18,622 nt of DNA, from positions 1 through 18,622 of the forward strand of contig UQJA01000024.1 in NCBI GenBank assembly GCA_900541285.1, given 5' to 3'. Each line of letters opens with the position of its first letter. Positions within the stretch are counted from its first letter, which is position 1. The notes below the pieces were generated by a model. That model saw only the letters and a program-made list of their open reading frames with translations, did not search any database and was not told the origin of the DNA. Positions 13,515-18,622 of this stretch are shown here, one piece after another. A program made the translations under genes and the position numbers. Origin of the DNA: an uncultured Collinsella sp. GTDB lineage: Bacteria > Actinomycetota > Coriobacteriia > Coriobacteriales > Coriobacteriaceae.

Positions 13515-13708
13515 CGGGAGTCGAGAGGCCGGACATCTATGCGGACGGGCTCCGGGAGGAGCGCTGCGAGAACTGCTTGCACTGCTGCGCGACGGTGCTG
13601 CGCACCGTCCACGGCGTGGAGCGCACGGAGTACGAGTGCGAGCGGCGCCCGGATTTCGTTCACAGGACGCAGGCGGAGGCCGTATGCAACTACTGGGAGG
13701 CGCGATGA
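13511..13708 (+). CDS. Small cysteine-cluster protein
   Basis: 65 residues, ATGA overlap with the previous stop. CENCLHCC near 19-26, then CERRPDF near 43 and CNYWEAR at the end, make a five- to six-cysteine protein probably binding zinc. Similar short proteins with a closing C-x-Y/F-W motif occur widely in phage early regions; compare 16565-16741 here. Function unknown. Confidence 0.7.
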   Translation: MTGVERPDIYADGLREERCENCLHCCATVLRTVHGVERTEYECERRPDFVHRTQAEAVCNYWEAR

Positions 13709-13815
13709 GCGGATGGGATGAGCTCGGGCGCGAGCAAGACATGGCCGCGGCGAGGGCCGTCGGCTACCTCGAGGGCATGTACGACGTGGCCGTCGTCAGG
13801 AAGAGGGTGGCGTAG
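13705..13815 (+). CDS. Small hypothetical protein (36 residues)
   Basis: ATG 13705 follows GGGAGG and overlaps the previous stop as ATGA; stop TAG is directly followed by the methyltransferase ATG. The product (MSGWDELGREQDMAAARAVG, then YLEGMYDVAVVRKRVA) is helical. The linking position is the main support. Confidence 0.55.
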   Translation: MSGWDELGREQDMAAARAVGYLEGMYDVAVVRKRVA

Positions 13816-14458
13816 ATGCGAGTTCTTATCGCCTGCGAGGAGTCGCAGCGCGTGGCGCTTGAGTTCCGGAAGATGGGGCACGAGGCTTACAGCTGCGACC
13901 TTGAGGAAGCGGGGGGGGGGTCACGACCTCATGCACCTCAACGTCGACGCTCTCCAGATGCTCAAGCTCAGGTGGGACCTGGTGATCGCGCACCCGCCAT
14001 GCACGTATCTCACCGTCACCGGCAACCGCTGGTTCGACGAGGGGAAGTACGGCGACAGAGCGCGCGAGCGCAAGGCTAACCGTGAGGCCGCCGTCGAGTT
14101 CTTCATGGCGTTCGCCAAGTGCGATGCGCCGCACGTCGCAATCGAGAACCCCGTCGGCTGCATGAGCACAAGATGGCGCAAACCGGACCAAATCGTGCAG
14201 CCGTACATGTTCGGCGACCCGTTCGAAAAGAAGACGTGCCTGTGGCTGAAGGGGCTCGAGCCGCTCAAGCCGACTGATGAGGTCGAGCCTGAGCCGCGCA
14301 AGGTCTTCAAGTCAGGCAACTCCATGCCGGCATGGTACGCGGACGCCTGGCATCTGCCGCCACACGAACGCGCCAAGGTTCGCAGCCGCACGTTCCCGGG
14401 CATCGCAAAGGCGATGGCCAACCAGTGGTGCGAGCAGATCGGGATGGAGGGCGTATGA
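13816..14458 (+). pseudogene. DNA cytosine methyltransferase-like gene, frameshifted at a 10-G tract (possibly phase-variable)
   Basis: Read from ATG 13816, the N-terminus has MRVLIACEESQRVALEFRKM and GHEAYSCDLEEA, the SAM-binding beginning of a phage methyltransferase-like family. The frame then meets ten Gs (13911-13920) and runs out at 14079 after 87 residues. The next frame continues with HDLMHLNVDAL, WDLVIAHPPCTYLT (catalytic-type PPC motif), AIENPVGC, IVQPYMFGDPFEKKTCLWLKG and KVRSRTFPGIAKAMANQWCE to 14458. Nine Gs would join both parts into about 213 residues. All motifs remain undamaged, so the break is recent, a sequencing error, or an OFF state of slipped-strand switching. The target base is not certain from the motifs. 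Confidence 0.85.
13911..13920 (+). repeat. Poly-G tract (10 Gs) inside the methyltransferase gene
   Basis: Ten consecutive Gs at codons 32-35. Length 10 breaks the frame, length 9 restores it. The tract encodes part of the expected glycine turn (AGGGHD) after motif I. Confidence 0.95.
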
Positions 14459-14477
14459 CGCCAGATAAGGAGGAATG

Positions 14478-14867
14478 ATGATTCAACTGCCAAAGGATGC
14501 CGACGGTCGAGAGATTCCGCTAGATACCAAGGTGCTGTACGGCAGCGGCGGCACGGCCCGAAACATCGTGTACTGGGTGTACACGGTCGATTCCGACCTC
14601 GAGAAAGAGTGGGGGAACTGCTGGCGCGCAGTCACGGACGCGGGCAGGAAACTCGACGCCGAGCTCATGTACCTCACCGAACCCGACAGCTGGGAGAAGC
14701 TGGAAGAGGACTTGGACAAATGCGTCGCAGAAGGCACCTCTTGCACGTACTTCAGCAAGGATGGAACCTGTCAAAGTTGTTCTCTCAGCAATATAACAAC
14801 TGGTTGCTCTCCGAAAGTGATTGAGGACATCGTATCCCGCATCCGCAAGCTGAGGGGTGAGGCCTGA
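14478..14867 (+). CDS. Conserved phage hypothetical protein
   Basis: 129 residues from ATG 14478; ATG 14475 is only one base from the AAGGAGG and is less likely. The start IQLPKDADGREIPLDTKVLY, then a beta-rich part with VYWVYTVDSD and WGNCWRAV, looks like a family I have seen in phages of gut actinobacteria, without known function. A helical stretch (WEKLEEDLDKCV) is followed by four cysteines (CTYF, CQSC, GCSPK), maybe a metal site. Ends in a TGATG overlap with the DUF3850 gene. Confidence 0.75.
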   Translation: MIQLPKDADGREIPLDTKVLYGSGGTARNIVYWVYTVDSDLEKEWGNCWRAVTDAGRKLDAELMYLTEPDSWEKLEEDLDKCVAEGTSCTYFSKDGTCQSCSLSNITTGCSPKVIEDIVSRIRKLRGEA

Positions 14868-15136
14868 TGGCGACGCATAGGCTCAAGATTCAAGAGCAAT
14901 ACGCCGACGCCGTCCTGAACGGCACCAAGACGTTCGAGATTCGCAAGAACGACCGGGGTTACAAGGTCGGCGATGAGATCGTATTCGACGTTGTCACGAA
15001 CGAAGGCTACGCCGTCGGGGAAGCAGCCAGGCATCCGCTCAACGGTGAAGTCTACCGAATCGACTACATCCTCGACGACTTCGAGGGCCTTGCCCAGAAA
15101 TACGTGGCGCTGGCCATATCCAAGGTGGACGAATGA
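14867..15136 (+). CDS. DUF3850 protein (ASCH/PUA-like fold)
   Basis: 89 residues. HRLKIQEQYADAVLNGTKTF, EIRKNDRGYKVGDEIVFD and YVALAISKV match the DUF3850 pattern, a small barrel related to ASCH/PUA domains expected to bind RNA. Length is usual for the family. Its function in phages is not established. Start overlaps the previous stop as TGATG. Confidence 0.85.
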   Translation: MATHRLKIQEQYADAVLNGTKTFEIRKNDRGYKVGDEIVFDVVTNEGYAVGEAARHPLNGEVYRIDYILDDFEGLAQKYVALAISKVDE

Positions 15137-15180
15137 TTACCGATGAAAAGCGCCGCGAGGCGGCGGCGAAGGAGGTATAG
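15133..15180 (+). pseudogene. 15-codon relic of the tandem paralogue family
   Basis: ATG 15133 reads MITDEKRREAAAKEV and stops at 15180. This matches the first 12 or so residues of the proteins at 15872 (MINDEERKRAV) and 16224 (MASDEQRREVA), and AGCGCCGCGAGG is identical in DNA to the 16224 copy. It is probably what remains of a deleted family member; it also supplies the AAGGAGG site of the next gene. Confidence 0.55.
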
Positions 15181-15182
15181 CC

Positions 15183-15692
15183 ATGGCATACAGCGACTAC
15201 GGCGCATTCGTGTACCTAAACGGCGAGCGCAGAACCGATAAGGAGGACGTAGGCGTATACGACACCGACGAGGGTTCCCTGCCTACTGGACTCCGCGTGT
15301 ACGCGAACATCATGAAGCACCATGACGGATTCGAGTGGTTCGAGTTCTCGCACCATGGAGTCATGGGCGACGGCAATGTCCGCGTCGGGTGCTACAAGCA
15401 GGGTTGGCCGGAGGTCTACGAGTGGGAGGACGGCGAGGACAAGCCGACCATATACACGTTCGATGACCTTTCCCGCAAGTTCGGGTGGGACGGTTACGAG
15501 GAGTACGGCGACACGAGGTACGCCGCAGACGAGTACGACGAGGAGTTCGACTTCCTTGGATGGCACTTCCACTTCTGGGGCGACGATACCGGCGGTACTC
15601 CGAGGTACGGGGCGACCATGAGCCGCGACGGAGAGACCTGGGAGTGCGACTACGACTGTATGTTTGGAGCTGGTTTCGATGACATTCACTAG
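15183..15692 (+). CDS. Very acidic, aromatic-rich hypothetical protein
   Basis: 169 residues, start ATG 15183 after AAGGAGG. By hand count 39 Asp/Glu face 13 Lys/Arg, and Tyr, Trp, Phe and Gly are very common (for example WGDDTGG, GWHFHFWGDD, FDDIH). Probably a compact beta-rich soluble protein. No family recognised. It sits in the accessory block, just after the relic and before three paralogues. Strong negative charge can mark DNA-mimic or inhibitor proteins, but nothing here proves that. Confidence 0.75.
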   Translation: MAYSDYGAFVYLNGERRTDKEDVGVYDTDEGSLPTGLRVYANIMKHHDGFEWFEFSHHGVMGDGNVRVGCYKQGWPEVYEWEDGEDKPTIYTFDDLSRKFGWDGYEEYGDTRYAADEYDEEFDFLGWHFHFWGDDTGGTPRYGATMSRDGETWECDYDCMFGAGFDDIH

Positions 15693-15879
15693 CGAAGAGC
15701 GACGCGAGATGGCTGAGAACCTGCGACACCTGACCATCGGCCACTCCATCCAGTACAAGGAGCAGTTCTTCGACGAGCTTGCCGAGGTGGTGGTCGGCTT
15801 CGAGGACTACCATGACTTCGATGTTGTCCTCGATAAGCTCGCTGATCTCATTGACCCGGAAGGGGGAGACGATGATTAA
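15679..15879 (+). CDS. Paralogue family member 1 (short form, no zinc ribbon)
   Basis: 66 residues from ATG 15679 after GGAGC, overlapping the previous gene by 14 bases. TSEERREMAENLRHLTIG is the family's N-terminal motif and VVLDKLADLIDPEGGDDD its closing motif; unlike its two neighbours it ends there and lacks the cysteines. Unknown function. The three related genes in a row suggest amplification. Confidence 0.75.
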   Translation: MTFTSEERREMAENLRHLTIGHSIQYKEQFFDELAEVVVGFEDYHDFDVVLDKLADLIDPEGGDDD

Positions 15880-16231
15880 CGACGAGGAGCGTAAGCGAGC
15901 GGTGGCTGAGTTGCGCGAAGCATCGACCGGGGCATACCGCCACGTTGATTCACTCGACGTGATTGCAAACTCAATCGGCGTCGAGGTGGACGGCAAGTCC
16001 ATTCACGAGGTTGAGAACGAGACGTACGCGGCCCTTGCAGACCTAATCGACCGTCCGACATGTCACAACGTCGCCGACTACACCAAGGAATCATTCAAGT
16101 GCTCAGAGTGCGGGTGCCGCGTGCTGGTGCCCGGCGACAGGCCGGACGGTGTGCTCGTCGTGACCTCCGAGGCGTTCCCAGTCGACTGGTACTCATGCCC
16201 GGTCTGCGGGGCGGTGGTCCTCGATGGCTAG
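15872..16231 (+). CDS. Paralogue family member 2 (with zinc ribbon)
   Basis: 119 residues, ATG 15872 after GGGGGAGAC. The N-terminal NDEERKRAVAELREASTG is followed by a variable middle, ALADLIDRPTCHN near 54-66, and a zinc ribbon with CSECGC and CPVCGA near 77-115. I recall similar proteins (helix, LADLI motif, zinc ribbon) in phages of Coriobacteriia, with no assigned function. Overlaps both neighbours by 8 bases. Confidence 0.8.
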   Translation: MINDEERKRAVAELREASTGAYRHVDSLDVIANSIGVEVDGKSIHEVENETYAALADLIDRPTCHNVADYTKESFKCSECGCRVLVPGDRPDGVLVVTSEAFPVDWYSCPVCGAVVLDG

Positions 16232-16562
16232 CGACGAACAGCGCCGCGAGGTAGCCGATGAGCTGCGCAGGCTCACCGATGGATGCCATAACAGCGGGGT
16301 TCTAGATTCAGAAATCTTGGGCGTTCTTGAAGTCGGGTGCACCGATATTCCAGGTTACTCCGATGCATACGACGTGGATGTGCTTGCCGACCTAATCGAC
16401 CGTCCGATATATAGACCCGTCATACCAAACGCAATGGAGGGCTACGTGTTTTGTCCTCAATGCGGTGCGGAAATCGGCGAGTACGGCGTGCCGAACTACT
16501 GCCATAGCTGCGGGGTGGCGATCTCGATGAATGCCAAGCGCAATAGCAGGAAGGGGATGTAG
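16224..16562 (+). CDS. Paralogue family member 3 (with zinc ribbon)
   Basis: 112 residues, 8-base overlap with member 2. SDEQRREVADELRRLTDG, then VLADLIDRP near 51-59 and a shorter ribbon (CPQCGAEIG, CHSCGVAIS). Its middle differs widely from member 2, while both end motifs are kept, so the middle may carry the specific partner-binding part. Function unknown. Confidence 0.8.
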   Translation: MASDEQRREVADELRRLTDGCHNSGVLDSEILGVLEVGCTDIPGYSDAYDVDVLADLIDRPIYRPVIPNAMEGYVFCPQCGAEIGEYGVPNYCHSCGVAISMNAKRNSRKGM

Positions 16563-16564
16563 AG

Positions 16565-16741
16565 ATGCTCGTAATCGAAAAGAAGGACGTGCCCGAGGAC
16601 TGCACGACATGCCTGTACTACCGCTTCAACGGGTGCGCCAACGCCGACCGCCAGAAGGACTGGATGCACTACCGCGTGTGGAAGGGCCTCGAGCAGTGCC
16701 CGAGCTGGTGGCTCGACCAAAACCGATTCGAGAGGGCGTGA
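16565..16741 (+). CDS. Small cysteine-containing phage protein (58 residues)
   Basis: ATG 16565 follows AGGAAGGGG within the end of member 3 and stops at TGA 16741. DVPEDCTTCLYYRFNGCANA near 8-27 and LEQCPSWWL near 43-51 give four cysteines, probably a small zinc site. The style resembles 13511-13708. Function unknown. Confidence 0.7.
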   Translation: MLVIEKKDVPEDCTTCLYYRFNGCANADRQKDWMHYRVWKGLEQCPSWWLDQNRFERA

Positions 16742-16745
16742 CGCG

Positions 16746-16982
16746 ATGGCGACCGAGTACGTCCTGGACGCCGAGAAGATAGCGCGCTGGCGGGCCGACT
16801 ACCACATGCCTCTGAAGCAGCTGGCGCGTGCCGCGGGCGTGGACATGAGCAGCCTGAGCCACGCCATCAGCCAGGGGCGGAACGTGAAGATGAACATGCT
16901 GCTGAACCTCGCGGCCGCGATGGGCGAAGACCCGCGCGACATCGTGAGGCCCAAAGCACTTGCAAGTCAGGAGACAAAATGA
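16746..16982 (+). CDS. Second XRE-like helix-turn-helix protein
   Basis: 78 residues. KIARWRADYHMPLKQLARAA and GVDMSSLSHAISQGRNVK form a helix-turn-helix with recognition helix at SSLSHAIS; the following MNMLLNLAAAMGEDPRDIV is typical of the Xre fold. It has no further domain. Being at the far end of the early operon, it could time the switch to late genes, or act as an antirepressor-like regulator; both are guesses. Its stop overlaps the next start as ATGA. Confidence 0.82.
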   Translation: MATEYVLDAEKIARWRADYHMPLKQLARAAGVDMSSLSHAISQGRNVKMNMLLNLAAAMGEDPRDIVRPKALASQETK

Positions 16983-17167
16983 AATTCGAGATCATTGAGC
17001 GCCACATCATCGACGTGCCGGACAGCGAGCTCACGGACGGCGAGCGCCCCTTGGGAAAGATGGCGCTCGTTGAGGTTCTCAACATCATCGCGGAGAACCC
17101 GCACAGGTTCATCGAACGGTACGAGGTGTACCGCGAGAAGGTGATCCGCCTTGGGGGCAAGCTGTGA
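16979..17167 (+). CDS. Small hypothetical protein (62 residues)
   Basis: ATG 16979 in ATGA overlap with the HTH gene. The product has an N-terminal strand (KFEIIERHIIDVPDSEL) and a helix pair (ALVEVLNIIAENPHRFIERY). No family recognised; likely co-translated with the HTH protein and perhaps its partner, by position only. Confidence 0.7.
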   Translation: MKFEIIERHIIDVPDSELTDGERPLGKMALVEVLNIIAENPHRFIERYEVYREKVIRLGGKL

Positions 17168-17435
17168 GCCAGGCTACAACCTCCCGGACGGATGCACCGA
17201 CGCGGCAATCGACAGGCACTTCGGCGAGGGCAAGCCCACTTGCGCCGAGTGCACCAAGATGTACGAGTGCTGCTGCGACTACGGCATCTGCGAGATAGAG
17301 TTCGACGACGCCTTCCGGGAGAAGTTCGACGGGGCGGACGCGGAGCCGAGCGACGTCGCCTACTGGGCGCTCCCATGGATAGCGAACCACATGAGGGACA
17401 TGCAGGAGGCGGCGTGCGGCATGTTCTGTGGCTGA
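17151..17435 (+). CDS. Cysteine-rich small protein with TTG start
   Basis: 94 residues from TTG 17151, preceded by GAGAAGGTGAT; no ATG or GTG is available in frame, so the start is less sure. Ten cysteines, mostly in CTDAA, CAECTKMYECCCDYGIC near 31-47 and CGMFC at the end, point to metal binding. The middle is acidic (EIEFDDAF). No family recognised. The 87 bases after it (17436-17522) contain only the leader of the next gene. Confidence 0.65.
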   Translation: MGASCEPGYNLPDGCTDAAIDRHFGEGKPTCAECTKMYECCCDYGICEIEFDDAFREKFDGADAEPSDVAYWALPWIANHMRDMQEAACGMFCG

Positions 17436-17522
17436 TGCCGCCGGTGGCGAGGTCCGCGTGGGCACTCGCCGTGGTACCGACCGTTCTCGCGCGCATGGCG
17501 TGCGGGTGGTTGGAGGAATGGA

Positions 17523-17645
17523 ATGGAAAAGATCGGAAGGCTTATAGGCAAGCTCATCGGGTGCCTCATCATGGCCGCGCTCGTTCTGCTTTGCGTCGCC
17601 GCCGTCGTGTGGTGCTGGCAGGTCCTGGCGGGGATGGTCGCATGA
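17523..17645 (+). CDS. Small membrane protein (40 residues)
   Basis: ATG 17523 lies 5 bases after GGAGGA and the frame ends in an ATGA overlap with the next gene. An N-terminal basic stretch (MEKIGRLIGKLIG) is followed by one hydrophobic segment of about 22 residues (CLIMAALVLLCVAAVVWCWQ). Short for a holin and outside any lysis module. Function unknown. Confidence 0.65.
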   Translation: MEKIGRLIGKLIGCLIMAALVLLCVAAVVWCWQVLAGMVA

Positions 17646-17842
17646 GTGCCGGCGAGAGGGTTGCGCAACAGCTCCGCGACGCCGCGGCCCCGCTGGAGTC
17701 CATGGCGGACGACGTGGCGGGGGACATCGACGAGAGGTTCGTGCTGCCGCCCTTAACGGTCACCATCAAGATAGGAAGCACCGACGAGACCCCGACCCTG
17801 TCGGTGAAGAAGGACTACCTCGCGAGGAGGCGCCTGGCATGA
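17642..17842 (+). CDS. Small hypothetical protein (66 residues)
   Basis: ATG 17642, overlapping both neighbours as ATGA. A helical start (SAGERVAQQLRDAAAPLESM) is followed by a strand-rich end (LTVTIKIGSTDETPTLSVKK). Directly precedes the terminal HNH gene. No family recognised. Confidence 0.7.
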   Translation: MSAGERVAQQLRDAAAPLESMADDVAGDIDERFVLPPLTVTIKIGSTDETPTLSVKKDYLARRRLA

Positions 17843-18120
17843 CGTGGAGCTCCAACGGCAACGCCGAGCGCAAGCTCAAGGCGAGGCTCCGCGCCGAGGG
17901 CAGGCCGTGCCACATATGCGGACAGCCCATAGACTACAGCCTGCCGCCCGGCACGCCTTGGAGCTTCGAGGCCGACCACGTGGTGCCGAGGGCGAGGGGC
18001 GGCGCGGTGCTGGACTACGCGAACCTCGACGCGGCGCATCGCATCTGCAACCAGAGGAAGGGCAAGCACATGCCGGGCGACGCGAGGCCCGTCGAGATAA
18101 GGCGCACGCGGCTGTTCTAA
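17839..18120 (+). CDS. HNH endonuclease adjacent to terminase
   Basis: 93 residues. CHICGQPIDY near 24-33, the HNH core EADHVVPRARGG near 49-60, LDYANLDAAHRICNQRKG near 62-79 with the second CxxN knuckle; all metal and catalytic positions are present. Such HNH proteins next to terminase genes in cos phages such as HK97 cooperate with terminase in cos cleavage. Context (small terminase follows after a structured gap) supports the same role. It is the last gene of the early operon. Confidence 0.92.
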   Translation: MTWSSNGNAERKLKARLRAEGRPCHICGQPIDYSLPPGTPWSFEADHVVPRARGGAVLDYANLDAAHRICNQRKGKHMPGDARPVEIRRTRLF

Positions 18121-18366
18121 GCGTTAGGGACAACTGAATAAAGAGAGCCGTAGGGCTAACTGGAGGCGCGGTCGTTTGCTCGGCTGTGCCTCACTGCTTT
18201 TCTGGGGCGCTGAGCCGCCGATGGCGGGGGCATCGCCCCTCCCCGGGGGTGCACGGACACCCATCGCTGCCAGTGCCGATTTCCCCCCGCCCCATGACCC
18301 CAGGGCGGGGGTAGGCCGCGAATCTCACCCGCATCGCACAATGCGGGCACGAGAAAGGAGGCCGGG
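18121..18366. other. Gene-free, hairpin-dense region before terminase; candidate cos site
   Basis: No convincing gene. Successive inverted repeats are CCGCC-GAT-GGCGG (18215-18227), GGGTG-CACGGA-CACCC (18247-18262), CCCCCGCCC with GGGCGGGGG (18284-18292 and 18303-18311, 10-base loop), and CCCGCAT-CGCACA-ATGCGGG (18328-18347). The last one ends just before the GAAAGGAGG of the next gene. Location between HNH and small terminase is where cos lies in many HK97-like phages; a late promoter could also be here. No clear promoter box or U-tract is seen. Confidence 0.5.
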
Positions 18367-18622
18367 ATGCCGGAGATGCCGGAATCGGTCGCATCCGACG
18401 ACTATCAATCGCAGATCTGGGCGAGCGTCACCGCATCGGGGCGCTTCTCCGACGAGGACGCGCCGAACCTCGCGCTGCTGTGCTACTGGCACGCCGTGGC
18501 GAAGGCCGCGGAGGATGCCATGAGCAAGGGCAAGTCCGTGAAGGTGCTCGACCCCGTCGGCTACAAGCCCGTCAAGGCGAAGAACGGCAGGCACGCCATC
18601 ATGGAGCGCCCGCACCCCGCCG
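18367..18622 (+). CDS. Terminase small subunit, P27 family, cut by window edge
   Basis: ATG 18367 follows AGAAAGGAGG; 85 residues are visible and the frame is open to the right edge. SDDYQSQIWASVTASGRFSD, DAPNLALLCYWHAVAKAAED, the Val-Leu-Asp-Pro stretch and HPAP-like end (MERPHPA) fit the P27-type small terminase, which recognises the packaging start on the DNA and recruits the large subunit. The preceding HNH gene and structured gap fit this. The C-terminal half and the large subunit are beyond the window. Confidence 0.78.
   Translation, partial: MPEMPESVASDDYQSQIWASVTASGRFSDEDAPNLALLCYWHAVAKAAEDAMSKGKSVKVLDPVGYKPVKAKNGRHAIMERPHPA

Larger units (their letters stand above)
3860..18622. mobile_element. 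Left part of a tRNA-Arg-integrated temperate phage (continues past the right edge)
   Basis: A serine recombinase next to a tRNA, a divergent repressor/Cro switch with operators, a recombination and replication block, many small overlapping early genes, and then HNH endonuclease and small terminase form the classical left-to-middle order of a temperate siphophage. The left limit is approximate. No head, tail, lysis or right attachment sequence is visible, so completeness cannot be judged. One gene (13816-14458) is frameshifted; the rest look intact. Confidence 0.92.

Noticed and set aside
17435..17641. Continuous frame from ATG 17435 into the 17642 gene, giving a longer product
   Set aside because: The extra part is arginine-rich out-of-frame reading of the 40-residue membrane gene, which has a better ribosome site and coupled end.

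Overview
The window joins a bacterial chromosome segment (1 to about 3.9 kb) to the left part of an integrated temperate phage (about 3.9 kb to the right edge, where the phage continues). The host looks like a GC-rich Coriobacteriia member, most likely Collinsella or a close relative. I infer this from the GC-rich codons, the compact aro/tyrA cluster and the style of the phage genes; no rRNA or other phylogenetic marker is present, so the genus is a guess.

Host part: four genes of aromatic amino acid synthesis lie on the minus strand in the order aroF (DAHP synthase with an N-terminal regulatory domain), tyrA (prephenate dehydrogenase), aroB (3-dehydroquinate synthase) and aroA (EPSP synthase, cut by the left edge). 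They are tightly spaced and form one operon. Its leader carries an intrinsic-terminator hairpin that could act as an attenuator. A divergent tRNA-Arg(CCG) gene with its own promoter and terminator follows, and it is the phage attachment site.

Lysogeny region (3.8-6.2 kb): a large serine recombinase on the minus strand runs with its last 21 codons through the antisense of the tRNA. It is followed by a hypothetical protein and an XRE-type repressor, all leftward. The divergent control region holds three copies of the 16-bp palindrome CCTAA-N6-TTAGG. One covers the leftward promoter, one the rightward promoter, and one sits just before the ribosome binding site of a Cro-like gene.

Rightward early operon (6.2-18.1 kb): about 35 tightly packed genes follow, most overlapping by ATGA or TGATG. 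First come a Cro-like protein, a Myb/HTH zinc-ribbon protein, a PD-(D/E)XK nuclease and a recombination block (DUF1351 protein, ERF annealing protein, SSB). Next is a replication-organizer-like protein whose linker contains a regular array of four dyads about 22 bp apart, a good candidate origin, followed by an HNH protein. The accessory stretch (12.1-17.8 kb) is rich in small cysteine-cluster and zinc-ribbon proteins. It includes a DNA methyltransferase-like gene broken by a 10-G tract (nine Gs would restore the frame), a DUF3850 protein, a tandem family of paralogues with a truncated relic, and a second HTH protein. An HNH endonuclease ends this operon.

Packaging region: a 246-bp gene-free stretch crowded with GC-rich inverted repeats, a candidate cos site, precedes a P27-type small terminase subunit cut by the right edge. 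The order HNH - gap - small terminase suggests a cos-packaging HK97-like siphophage. The structural genes and the right attachment site are outside the window.
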